A stretch of 5,418 nt of DNA, from contig CAJBPC010000278.1 of the NCBI GenBank assembly GCA_903957405.1, forward strand, positions 1 through 5,418, written 5' to 3'. Positions 1 to 5,418 of this stretch are shown here, one piece after another. This DNA comes from an uncultured bacterium (GTDB lineage Bacteria > Bacteroidota > Bacteroidia > Chitinophagales > Chitinophagaceae). The notes under the pieces were generated by a model that ran no database searches, had not been told where the DNA came from, and saw nothing but the letters and a program-made list of their open reading frames with translations. The translations under genes were made by a program, and so were the position numbers. Numbering within the stretch: the first letter of the stretch is position 1; each line of letters starts with the position of its first letter.

Positions 1-48
1 CGCACCGAAGATGATCCCTTTCTTCCCTTTAAGTAACTGATTGGACAT
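1..48 (-). CDS. fabI: Enoyl-[acyl-carrier-protein] reductase (NADH), N-terminal fragment
   Basis: Only the first 16 codons are in the window; they read MSNQLLKGKKGIIFGA and the rest lies beyond the left edge. The pattern LLKGKKGIIFGA is the first beta strand and start of the dinucleotide-binding turn of FabI, the short-chain dehydrogenase/reductase-type enzyme that reduces trans-2-enoyl-ACP in the last step of each round of type II fatty-acid elongation in the cytoplasm. Family knowledge: FabI proteins begin almost exactly like this (short polar start, then L-x-G-K-x-G-x-I-x-G), and Bacteroidota copies commonly continue with ALDE-x-S-I-A-W, which would be the next residues outside the window. 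The gene lies 116 bp downstream of recN on the same strand. With so little sequence another short-chain dehydrogenase is possible, but the lysine-rich KGKKGIIFGA start favours FabI. Confidence 0.75.
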   Translation of the reverse strand, partial: MSNQLLKGKKGIIFGA

Positions 49-164
49 ATAAATCGTTTGGTGTAAAAATAATGGCTTTATGCAAATCGAAAAGTAAAAT
101 CAATAGATTCGGGGGGGATCAAGCAGCGCCCGGACAGACCACAACGGTTCTTGAATGGATGTAT
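49..164 (-). promoter_or_regulatory. recN-fabI intergenic gap, likely fabI promoter region
   Basis: This 116-bp A/T-rich gap separates the recN stop from the fabI start. On the minus strand the octamer TATTTTTA (positions 71-64) matches the Bacteroidota -7 element TAnnTTTG at all but the last base and would start transcription about ten bases ahead of the fabI ATG. I see no clear TTG -33 element at the expected spacing. There is no hairpin with a T-tract after recN, so read-through from recN into fabI is also possible. A run of seven G (111-117) is the only homopolymer of note. No small gene is visible. Confidence 0.3.
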
Positions 165-1844
165 TCAGCGGGTGGTTTTCTTGCCGCCGCCCTCGTCGAT
201 CATCTCCTTCGCATTCTGCAAGACGACTGCTGACGGGTTTTCTCCACCGAGCATCATGGCGATCGCATCCACTCGTTCCCCATCGGAAAGGCTTCGGATG
301 CTGGTATGCACGACACCTTCGGTTTCTTTCTTGTACACGTAAAAATGGGTGTACGCCCGTGCGGCGATCTGAGGCTGGTGGGTGATGGAGATCACCTGAT
401 GGTTCTCTGCGAGTTCACGCATGAGGATGCCTACCTGCCTGGCGGCTTCCCCGCTGATTCCGCTGTCGATCTCGTCGAATATCAGGGTAGGCATCGCTAC
501 GGAGCGTGCAACGAGCGATTTGATGACCAGCATGAGCCGGCTGAGTTCTCCGCCACTGGCGACTTTGTGCAATGGTTCGAATCGGTTGGAGCGGTTGGCA
601 TCGAACAGGAAATGCACCTGTTCAAGGCCGCCTTCATAAAGGGGCGCCGGCTGCAGATCCACTTGCAGCGCCGCATTGGGCATCCCTACCCTTTGCAGGA
701 GGCTGACGGCCTTATCCGCCAATATGCCGGCCTGCCGCTTTCTGTCTGCCGAAAGCTTTCCCGCAAGCTTTCCCGATTTTGCAAAAGCCGCGTCAAGGGC
801 TTTGCCTATTTCCCCGAGTTCCTCCCCGGCATGGGTGACAAGCCCCAGTTTCCGCTCCAGGTCGGCCTGGATGGCGAGCAGCTCAGCGGAGGTTTTCACC
901 CCGTGCTTTTTCATCAGCCGCTGGCCGGTCGCCATGCGCTGGCTGACCTCTTCCATGCGGCCAGCGTCCATATGCATCTTTTCGTTGAGGCTTCCCAGCT
1001 CATCCGAAAGGTCCTGCAGTTCGATATATGCCGACTGCATCCTGTCGGCAATCGCCGGCAGTCCGGGGTGGTTTGCACCGAGCGACTGGAGTTGGTTGAT
1101 CATGGTTTTCAGCTGCTGAACGACCGGATGTTCGCTTTCCGACATCTGAAAACTCACTTTCGAAAGCGTCGTTTTGATCTGCTCGGCATGGGACAGCATG
1201 CGCAACTCAGCCTCGAGATCCTCCATCTCCTGCTCCTGCCATTGTAAGTCGGAGAGTTCATCGAATAAGAAACGGTGGTAGTCGAGTTCCTTTCCGCCGG
1301 ATTCCACCGATGCCTTCAGGGAGTCGTACTGTCGTTGCAAGCGGACATATCCGCCATAGGCTGCCCGGTATTCCTGTAAGAGGCTTTCGTGGTCACAAAC
1401 CGCATCCAGCACAGCCCGCTGGAAATCATTCCTGCCGAGGTCGAGTGTGTCGAACTGCAGATGCATGTCGACCAGTATGGCGGCGATCTCATGAAGCTGG
1501 GAGAGGTTGACCGGCGTGTCATTGATGAAGGCCCGTGACTTCCCGTTTGCCGCGAGTTCGCGCCGGATGATGAGTTCTTCTGACGCGTCGATGTCCCATC
1601 CCTCGAGCATCTGCCTGACGGAGGATCCGCCGGCATTCGAAAAAGTGGCTTCCACCACCGCCTTCTTACCGGTATCCCGCAGCACAGACGTATCGGCACG
1701 ATCTCCCAGCACCAGGCCGAGGGCTCCCACCAGTATGCTCTTACCTGCACCGGTCTCACCGGTGATGATGTTCAGATTCTCAGAAAAAACAACATCGACC
1801 TCGGAAATGATGGCATAATTCCGGACTGAAAGCTTCGACAACAT
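165..1844 (-). CDS. recN: DNA repair protein RecN
   Basis: RecN is an SMC-like cytoplasmic ATPase that acts early in recombinational repair of double-strand breaks, tethering DNA ends and helping RecA. The 559-residue product is of normal family length (E. coli RecN is about 553). Visible parts, in order: the N-terminal half of the ATPase head with Walker A GETGAGKS at residues 29-36; a coiled-coil middle, roughly 150-370, rich in Gln, Glu, Leu and Arg; then the second half of the head with the ABC signature SGGELSR at 430-436, Walker B TLIFDEID at 453-460, and the H-loop histidine at 489 in ITHQPQIA. The start MLSKLSVRNYAII is the standard RecN opening. The usual HGQHxHQ motif reads HLQFDTL (128-134). 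A strong terminator lies 50 bp upstream, so it is not simply the third gene of the Nif3 operon; fabI follows on the same strand. No LexA-type operator was recognised upstream. Confidence 0.97.
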   Translation of the reverse strand: MLSKLSVRNYAIISEVDVVFSENLNIITGETGAGKSILVGALGLVLGDRADTSVLRDTGKKAVVEATFSNAGGSSVRQMLEGWDIDASEELIIRRELAANGKSRAFINDTPVNLSQLHEIAAILVDMHLQFDTLDLGRNDFQRAVLDAVCDHESLLQEYRAAYGGYVRLQRQYDSLKASVESGGKELDYHRFLFDELSDLQWQEQEMEDLEAELRMLSHAEQIKTTLSKVSFQMSESEHPVVQQLKTMINQLQSLGANHPGLPAIADRMQSAYIELQDLSDELGSLNEKMHMDAGRMEEVSQRMATGQRLMKKHGVKTSAELLAIQADLERKLGLVTHAGEELGEIGKALDAAFAKSGKLAGKLSADRKRQAGILADKAVSLLQRVGMPNAALQVDLQPAPLYEGGLEQVHFLFDANRSNRFEPLHKVASGGELSRLMLVIKSLVARSVAMPTLIFDEIDSGISGEAARQVGILMRELAENHQVISITHQPQIAARAYTHFYVYKKETEGVVHTSIRSLSDGERVDAIAMMLGGENPSAVVLQNAKEMIDEGGGKKTTR

Positions 1845-1856
1845 GCTATAAAGTTA
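1845..1856 (-). promoter_or_regulatory. recN: Possible -7 element of the recN promoter
   Basis: On the minus strand TAACTTTA (1856-1849) matches the Bacteroidota -7 consensus TAnnTTTG at seven of eight positions, failing only the last base. It ends five bases before the recN ATG, so transcription would start at or almost at the ATG and the mRNA would be leaderless or nearly so. The base context at the expected -33 position is only CTG, so support is weak. A promoter somewhere in 1845-1894 is expected because the upstream terminator isolates recN. Confidence 0.3.
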
Positions 1857-1894
1857 CGGTGTGTTCGGAATGTTTTCAGCATTTCGGTCAAATG

Positions 1895-1921
1895 AAAAAA
1901 GCGCTTCGGAAGCGCTTTTTT
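1895..1921. terminator. Bidirectional intrinsic terminator between zinc-ribbon gene and recN
   Basis: Six A (1895-1900), stem arm GCGCTT (1901-1906), loop CGG, stem arm AAGCGC (1910-1915), and six T (1916-1921) form a perfect palindrome with a short GC-rich stem. Read on the minus strand it ends in T6 and lies 24 bases past the stop of the zinc-ribbon gene, so it should terminate the Nif3/zinc-ribbon transcript. The symmetrical A and T tracts let it work in both directions, though no plus-strand gene is seen entering it. Confidence 0.88.
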
Positions 1922-1944
1922 ACGAATATTATCGGTGAAATCAC

Positions 1945-2697
1945 TTACGGATTGACAGATGCATCAAGTTCATCATCCACGAGGATCCTTCCGCAGTTCT
2001 CACAAACGATGATTTTCTTACGCTGGCGGACTTCGCTCTGGCGCTGTGGAGGGATCGCGTTGAAGCAACCACCACAAGCATCCCGCACGATGGGGACCAC
2101 CGACAGCCCGTTGACATAGTTCTTGCGGATACGCTCATACGACACGAGCAATCGCGCATCGACTTTCGCACGGGCACCATCGGAGAGTGTGCGGAATTCG
2201 TTTTCTTCTTTCTCTGTCTCTGCGATGATCTTCTCCAGTTCGCCTTTCTTATGTTTCAGATTTACATCCTTGGTACTCAGGTTCTTTCTTGCAGTCTCAA
2301 GCGCCCTTGCCCTGTCGGAGATGTCTTCAGATGCATCCTTTATGTTCTTTTCCGCAAGCTGCATCTCCAGTGTCTGGCTTTCGATTTCCTTGTTGATGGC
2401 TTCGTACTCCCGGTTGTTCTTTACATTGTCACTTTGCTTCTCGTACTTCTCGATCATTTCCTTGGAGGTCCGGATGATCTCCTTCTTCTGCTCGATGAAT
2501 TCATTGATGCCGTTGACTTCTTCCTCGATCCTTGTCACACGGGCGTTAAGACCGGTGATCTCATCTTCCAGATCGCTCACCTCAATGGGCAACTCGCCCT
2601 TCAGGATGCGGATCTCATCAAGCTTGCTGTCGATCTTCTGGAGATTCAGCAGGGAGGAGAGTTTTTCCTCGACAGAATATTCTTTCACGCTGGCCAT
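1945..2697 (-). CDS. Coiled-coil C4-type zinc-ribbon protein (zf-RING_7 family, CT398/HP0958-like)
   Basis: The 250-residue protein has two parts. Residues about 10-170 are a nearly continuous, highly charged helical hairpin (for example EEKLSSLLNLQKIDSKLDEI and NVKNNREYEAINKEIE around 91-106), the pattern of an antiparallel coiled coil. Residues about 200-245 form a zinc ribbon with ligand pairs C208/C211 (CGGC) and C232/C235 (CENC). The sequence VKNNREYEAINKEIE is characteristic of this family. Family knowledge: relatives include Chlamydia CT398 and Helicobacter HP0958 (FlgZ), which bind sigma-54 or secretion-system proteins; no role is established in Bacteroidota, and I do not assign one. 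The start lies 5 bp after the Nif3 stop, so the two are cotranscribed and probably translationally linked. The gene ends just before a strong terminator. Cytoplasmic; no signal peptide or membrane segment. Confidence 0.93.
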   Translation of the reverse strand: MASVKEYSVEEKLSSLLNLQKIDSKLDEIRILKGELPIEVSDLEDEITGLNARVTRIEEEVNGINEFIEQKKEIIRTSKEMIEKYEKQSDNVKNNREYEAINKEIESQTLEMQLAEKNIKDASEDISDRARALETARKNLSTKDVNLKHKKGELEKIIAETEKEENEFRTLSDGARAKVDARLLVSYERIRKNYVNGLSVVPIVRDACGGCFNAIPPQRQSEVRQRKKIIVCENCGRILVDDELDASVNP

Positions 2698-2702
2698 AGT
2701 GA

Positions 2703-3803
2703 TTATTGATGGTAATTGACTGGGTTAGAGGGAAAGGCGGTTTTTTGGACCGCAAAGGTATGAAATTTTTCCCGAATCAAGTCATAGAGCAGCGCAGTAG
2801 TGAATTGTTCGCCCTCATAATGCCCGATATCGGCCAGCAACATCCGTCCGCCCGGCTCGAAGAAATCATGGTATTTGAGGTCTGCCGTCAGGAAAGCATC
2901 CACTCCGGCGGCGATGGCCTTTGGGATCAGGAAGCTGCCCGATCCCCCGCAGATCGCGATCCGCTTCACCTTTCGACCGGTCAGCGGGCTATGCCGGATG
3001 ACCGGGATATTGCAGGTTCTGCTGACCATATCCATCAGGGCTCGCTCATCCATGGGCTCTGCAAAACTGCCCACCAGTCCGGAACCTACCGACATATTGG
3101 AGTTCTCGAGCCGGAGGATATCGTAGGCCACTTCTTCATAGGGATGGGTGCGGAACAAGGTATCCAGGACCCTTTGTTCCAGGTGGGCCTGGAAGATCAG
3201 CTCCAGCTTCTGCTCCGCTTCGAAATGGGGTTTCCCCTTTGTCCCCGCAAAGGGATTCGTGCCTTCCCCGGCCGTGAAACTCCCGGTTCCGGATGACACA
3301 AAACTACAACCCGCATATTTTCCGACATGCCCCGCCCCCGCATCGAACAATGCCTGCCGCAGGGTTTCGAGATGCGCATCCGGTACAAAAGTGGATAACT
3401 TTCGCAACGGGTAGGCCACCGGTTGCAGCACCTGCCGCCCTAGGATGCCCAACCGGTCGGCCAACCGACCGTTCACACCGTCAACGATGTTATCCAGGTT
3501 CGTGTGGATGGCATACACGGCGATATCGTTCCGGATGGCCCCGATCACGATGCGACCGACGGGGTCCGCACCGGAGATGCGCTTCAGCCCCCGAAATATC
3601 AACGGATGATGGGCGATGATCAGGTTACAGTTTTTATCGATAGCCTCCGCCAGCACGGCTTCCGTCACATCCAGACTGATAATGGCACCGGTACACTGCT
3701 GTTCGGGATCCCCGGTCAACAACCCTGCATTGTCATATGATTCCTGCAGGGAGAGGGGTGCCACTGTTTCCAAAAAGTTAATTATCTCTGCGATGCGGAT
3801 CAT
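2703..3803 (-). CDS. Nif3-like dinuclear metal centre protein (YqfO/YbgI family)
   Basis: The 366-residue protein has the two halves of the Nif3 fold separated by an extra domain, as in Bacillus YqfO rather than the shorter E. coli YbgI (about 247). The N half carries DNAGLLTGD (24-32), SLDVTEAVL (43-51), metal ligands H65/H66 in IIAHHPLIF, and D104 in IHTNLD. The C half carries ICGGSGSF (284-291), TADLKYHDFFE (306-316), and the ligand pair H328/E332 in GHYEGEQ. All five expected ligands of the two-metal site are present. The insertion, about 131-235, with KLSTFVP, GKYAGCSF and RTHPYEEVAYD, resembles the PII/CutA1-like domain of YqfO. Family members form toroidal hexamers. They are often labelled GTP cyclohydrolase 1 type 2, from activity reported for the Helicobacter homologue, but the physiological substrate is unsettled. 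First gene of a two-gene operon with the zinc-ribbon protein; cytoplasmic. Confidence 0.95.
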   Translation of the reverse strand: MIRIAEIINFLETVAPLSLQESYDNAGLLTGDPEQQCTGAIISLDVTEAVLAEAIDKNCNLIIAHHPLIFRGLKRISGADPVGRIVIGAIRNDIAVYAIHTNLDNIVDGVNGRLADRLGILGRQVLQPVAYPLRKLSTFVPDAHLETLRQALFDAGAGHVGKYAGCSFVSSGTGSFTAGEGTNPFAGTKGKPHFEAEQKLELIFQAHLEQRVLDTLFRTHPYEEVAYDILRLENSNMSVGSGLVGSFAEPMDERALMDMVSRTCNIPVIRHSPLTGRKVKRIAICGGSGSFLIPKAIAAGVDAFLTADLKYHDFFEPGGRMLLADIGHYEGEQFTTALLYDLIREKFHTFAVQKTAFPSNPVNYHQ

Positions 3804-3863
3804 CTTTCTGACGGTTTGAATAAATTGAAATTACTTTGATATGCCGTAATAGCGGTCAATTCA
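3804..3863. promoter_or_regulatory. Divergent promoter region between Nif3 and the DUF695/RraB gene
   Basis: These 60 A/T-rich bases lie between two divergently read start codons, so both promoters should be here or overlap the coding ends. On the plus strand TTACTTTG (3831-3838) matches TAnnTTTG except at the second base and would give a short leader to the ATG at 3864; no good TTG sits 19-21 bases upstream. On the minus strand TAATTTCA (3836-3829) is a poorer match. Neither gene has a Shine-Dalgarno sequence. Confidence 0.4.
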
Positions 3864-4673
3864 ATGAAATATCTGATCAGCTTCGCCCTTTTCGTATCAG
3901 GATACAGCGCCGCCGCTCAGCAAATACAAAGTGACTGGGATGCTTATGTAACGGAGGTCGGGGGCAAGCCGGTGTCCATCCTGGTGGACCTCGGTCTGGC
4001 AAAAAAAGCCCCGATGAAAGAGCGGACTTTCGCCATCACCGTCAGGCTGCGCATCCTGAAGCCTCAGGCAAACGGGCAACCCGACATGCAGGAAACCGAG
4101 CGGCTCGACGGGCTCGAAAACCTGATGGAAGAGCAGCTGGAGAAAAATACCGGGGCCGTCTATGCCGGGCGTTTCACACAGCGTGGCCTCCGGCAATTCC
4201 ACTATTTCGCCCTCGACACCTTTGGCTATGCGAAAGCACTGCAGACGGCATTCGCAGGATTTGGAGAATATGAATGGCTTGCCAGGGCTTCAGAAGACAA
4301 ACCCTGGTCGAATTATTTCGACGTCCTCTACCCAGGCCCCACAGATCTCGAACGCATCCAGAACCGGCGGCTTGTGGACCTGCTCCGTCAGAAAGGAGAC
4401 GAGCTGCAGCTGCCACGACGCATCGACCATTATTTCCGCTTTCGGACAAAAACTTCCAGGGATCAGTTCCTGCGGCAGCCGGGAATGGGTGCATTTGCCA
4501 TGGAGGAAATGCCGGAAGCCGATGCCGACAAGGAACACCCCTACGCACTGCATTTGTATAAAGATGACATCCCCGACTACGAACTGGTGGAAAAACTGAT
4601 CATCCCGTTCTGGGAAAAAGCAAAGAAATTCCAGGGCAGGTATGAAGGATGGGAAACCTTCCTCGTCAAATGA
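3864..4673 (+). CDS. Exported DUF695 plus RraB-like domain protein
   Basis: The 269-residue protein starts with a signal peptide: K2, a hydrophobic stretch to about residue 14, and a likely signal peptidase I site at the AAA-QQ boundary (16-20). The cleaved protein would be in the periplasm or outside. Residues about 22-145 look like DUF695: W25xxY, GGKPVSILVDLGL (33-45), AP at 49-50, an acidic LENLMEEQLE segment (84-93), and GAVYAGRFTQRGLRQFHYF (97-115). Residues about 150-265 look like RraB (regulator of RNase E activity B): YPGPTDLERIQNRRLV, GDELQLPRRIDHYFRF (178-193) and the terminal GRYEGWET (258-265). Such two-domain proteins are known (the Haemophilus HI0040-type hypothetical family). 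RraB in E. coli is cytoplasmic and inhibits RNase E; an exported copy cannot do that directly, so the function is unknown. A terminator-like hairpin follows, so it seems to be a single-gene unit. Confidence 0.85.
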   Translation: MKYLISFALFVSGYSAAAQQIQSDWDAYVTEVGGKPVSILVDLGLAKKAPMKERTFAITVRLRILKPQANGQPDMQETERLDGLENLMEEQLEKNTGAVYAGRFTQRGLRQFHYFALDTFGYAKALQTAFAGFGEYEWLARASEDKPWSNYFDVLYPGPTDLERIQNRRLVDLLRQKGDELQLPRRIDHYFRFRTKTSRDQFLRQPGMGAFAMEEMPEADADKEHPYALHLYKDDIPDYELVEKLIIPFWEKAKKFQGRYEGWETFLVK

Positions 4674-4729
4674 CCGAGATGATAACCCTCAAAACCAGAT
4701 CAAACAAGGGATATGGTGCTTTCTTCAAC

Positions 4730-4768
4730 CATTGCGGATGGTCAGACCATGATCACTGCAATGTTTTT
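4730..4768 (+). terminator. Nested-hairpin intrinsic terminator after the DUF695/RraB gene
   Basis: An outer stem CATTGC (4730-4735) pairs with GCAATG (4758-4763). Inside it a perfect inverted repeat ATGGTC-A-GACCAT (4738-4750) forms a second stem, and unpaired GG and GATCACT make an asymmetric internal loop. Five T (4764-4768) follow directly. It begins 56 bases after the stop codon, the right place to end that transcript. The internal loop makes it weaker than a single long stem. Confidence 0.6.
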
Positions 4769-4773
4769 ATGAA

Positions 4774-4787
4774 CACTTGACCAAGTG
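4774..4787. promoter_or_regulatory. Inverted repeat over the -33 element, possible operator
   Basis: CACTTG-AC-CAAGTG is a perfect inverted repeat with 6-bp arms and a 2-bp spacer. It covers the TTG of the predicted promoter, the classical position for a repressor site or for a dimeric regulator. A chance palindrome of this size is not rare, so the role is inferred only from its position. No regulator gene is in the window. Confidence 0.35.
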
Positions 4788-4808
4788 CCCTCCTACTGAC
4801 TATATTTG
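4777..4808 (+). promoter_or_regulatory. Bacteroidota-type promoter (TTG-N21-TATATTTG)
   Basis: TATATTTG (4801-4808) matches the -7 consensus TAnnTTTG at every position, and TTG (4777-4779) lies 21 bases upstream, within the expected spacing for the -33 element. Transcription should start near 4813-4815, directed right. The next convincing gene on this strand is the lipoprotein at 5129, which would give a leader of about 315 nt. Confidence 0.6.
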
Positions 4809-5128
4809 TGAAATATCCTGTGTAAAAAAATTCTAAAATCCTACCCTCTGTACCAAGCTTTTGCACATAGCCATCAGGCCATCACGAAAATAAAGCCCTG
4901 CCCACTGGCATGCAGCCATCTATTGGCGTCATACAATCCTCAGCATGCTTCTAACCTCTTTCTGAAATCCATTGCAATATTTACACAATACCGCATAACT
5001 TCATCAAAGGATATCATAGATCAAATCGGGTATGCGACTTTTGGCATAACCTTTGGTAGGTATATCCTTCGTAGACAAGAAATCGTAGGCAGATCCCGCA
5101 AATCCTTTCCATCAAACACCAACAAACA
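4809..5128 (+). other. Long non-coding leader ahead of the lipoprotein gene
   Basis: About 320 bases with no convincing gene, more A/T-rich than the flanking genes. It holds an A7 run (4824-4830), two GCATGC palindromes (4908-4913, 4943-4948), three copies of GCCATC (4870, 4878, 4915), and a 6-bp inverted pair CGCATA (4992-4997)/TATGCG (5031-5036) with a 33-nt loop. A second, weaker promoter-like arrangement, TTTG (5040-5043), 19 nt, then TATCCTTCG (5063-5071), would give a shorter leader. The pattern TAACCTTTGG at 5047 has one base too many to match the -7 consensus. I do not recognise a riboswitch or other known leader RNA. Confidence 0.35.
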
Positions 5129-5418
5129 ATGAAGATCAAAAACATATCGTTGATCTTGGTGATGATTCTTTTCATGACCGGCATGAACACCGGTTGCAAG
5201 AAGGCCGTGGTGGATACATCCAAAGAGCTCCTGCTGGAGATCATGACGAATGGAAGGTGGGTGGTGGAGGTCTACAGCCAAGACAATATCGACCTTACGG
5301 CAGAATATACCGGATACGAATTCCAGTTCTACCGCGACGGGAACCTTCAGGGGATCAAAGGAAGCGATGTGACAAACGGGACATGGGTGCCGGATACCCG
5401 AAATTTAACCATGCAATC
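5129..5418 (+). CDS. Small lipoprotein, lipocalin-like, 3' end missing
   Basis: The first 96 codons are in the window and the frame stays open to the right edge. Residues 1-22 are a signal peptide (MKIKN, then the hydrophobic run ISLILVMILFM), followed by C23 in MNTGC, a loose lipobox of the kind tolerated in Bacteroidota; cleavage by signal peptidase II and lipidation at C23 are expected. KKAVV follows the cysteine, and I see no acidic surface-export signal next to it. The mature part has NGRWVVEVYS (41-50), GYEFQFYRDGNLQGIKG (62-78) and NGTWVPDTRNLTM (83-95). This W...F-x-F-x-x-DG...GTW spacing is typical of small lipocalin-like beta-barrel lipoproteins common in Bacteroidota; the ligand is unknown. 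The start is chosen because it gives the complete signal peptide; the upstream sequence CACCAACAAACA is A-rich, with no Shine-Dalgarno sequence, as expected for the phylum. Confidence 0.8.
   Translation, partial: MKIKNISLILVMILFMTGMNTGCKKAVVDTSKELLLEIMTNGRWVVEVYSQDNIDLTAEYTGYEFQFYRDGNLQGIKGSDVTNGTWVPDTRNLTMQ

Noticed and set aside
111..117. Run of seven G between recN and fabI as a phase-variable tract
   Set aside because: It is outside any coding region and not between promoter elements that I can identify; housekeeping genes are unlikely phase-variation targets. It may also be a spot for sequencing error.
306..1247. Plus-strand open frame of 313 codons opposite recN
   Set aside because: It lies entirely inside recN on the other strand. 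RecN has all its motifs in the minus frame, whereas this translation has no recognisable domain and the His/Arg/Leu-rich composition typical of antisense frames.
2123..2719. Plus-strand open frame of 198 codons opposite the zinc-ribbon gene
   Set aside because: The Ser/Phe-rich product is the mirror of Glu/Lys coiled-coil codons; the minus-strand zinc-ribbon protein explains the region fully.
2706..3296. Plus-strand open frame of 196 codons opposite Nif3
   Set aside because: It is contained in the Nif3 gene, whose metal ligands and both domains are intact on the minus strand; no recognisable protein features in the plus frame.
4174..4548. Minus-strand open frames inside the DUF695/RraB gene
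   Set aside because: They are shadows of a gene with a clear signal peptide and two domains on the plus strand.
4870..4920. Three copies of GCCATC suggesting a repeat array
   Set aside because: The copies are only six bases and irregularly spaced, with no conserved flanks; this is neither a CRISPR nor a convincing iteron set.
4923..5132. 69-codon open frame that ends in an ATGA overlap with the lipoprotein start
   Set aside because: It needs a TTG start, has no recognisable domain and lies in an A/T-rich gap. The overlap could suggest translational coupling, but one overlap by chance is not enough; it would need conservation in relatives.

Overview
The window looks like a piece of a Bacteroidota chromosome of moderate GC, most likely from the Chitinophagaceae or a nearby group. 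The placement rests on three things. There are no Shine-Dalgarno sequences ahead of the genes; the start codons follow A/T-rich stretches instead. The best promoter match is the Bacteroidota type (TTG, 21 nt, TAnnTTTG). The gene set (RecN next to FabI, Nif3 next to a C4 zinc-ribbon protein, DUF695 protein, lipocalin-like lipoprotein) also fits. The genus-level guess is inference.

The left three quarters are on the minus strand and, read in the direction of transcription (right to left), run Nif3-family dinuclear-metal protein (3803-2703), coiled-coil C4 zinc-ribbon protein (2697-1945), a strong bidirectional terminator (1895-1921), recN (1844-165), and the first 16 codons of fabI, enoyl-ACP reductase (48-1, cut by the window edge). 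The Nif3 and zinc-ribbon genes are 5 bp apart and form an obvious two-gene operon. The terminator separates them from recN, which must therefore have its own start signal.

The right quarter is on the plus strand. A 60-bp divergent gap leads to an exported protein that joins a DUF695 domain to an RraB-like domain (3864-4673). A nested hairpin with a T-tract (4730-4768) follows it. A 360-bp gap then carries a good promoter overlapped by a perfect 6-bp inverted repeat, followed by about 315 bases with no convincing gene. The window ends inside a small lipoprotein gene (5129 onward).

Functionally this is ordinary chromosome: DNA repair (RecN), fatty-acid synthesis (FabI), a conserved but poorly understood gene pair (Nif3/zinc ribbon) and two envelope proteins. 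I see no mobile element, CRISPR array, phage gene, toxin-antitoxin or defence system. The points most worth a second look are the exported RraB-like protein, the long leader with a palindromic promoter ahead of the lipoprotein, and the Nif3/zinc-ribbon linkage.
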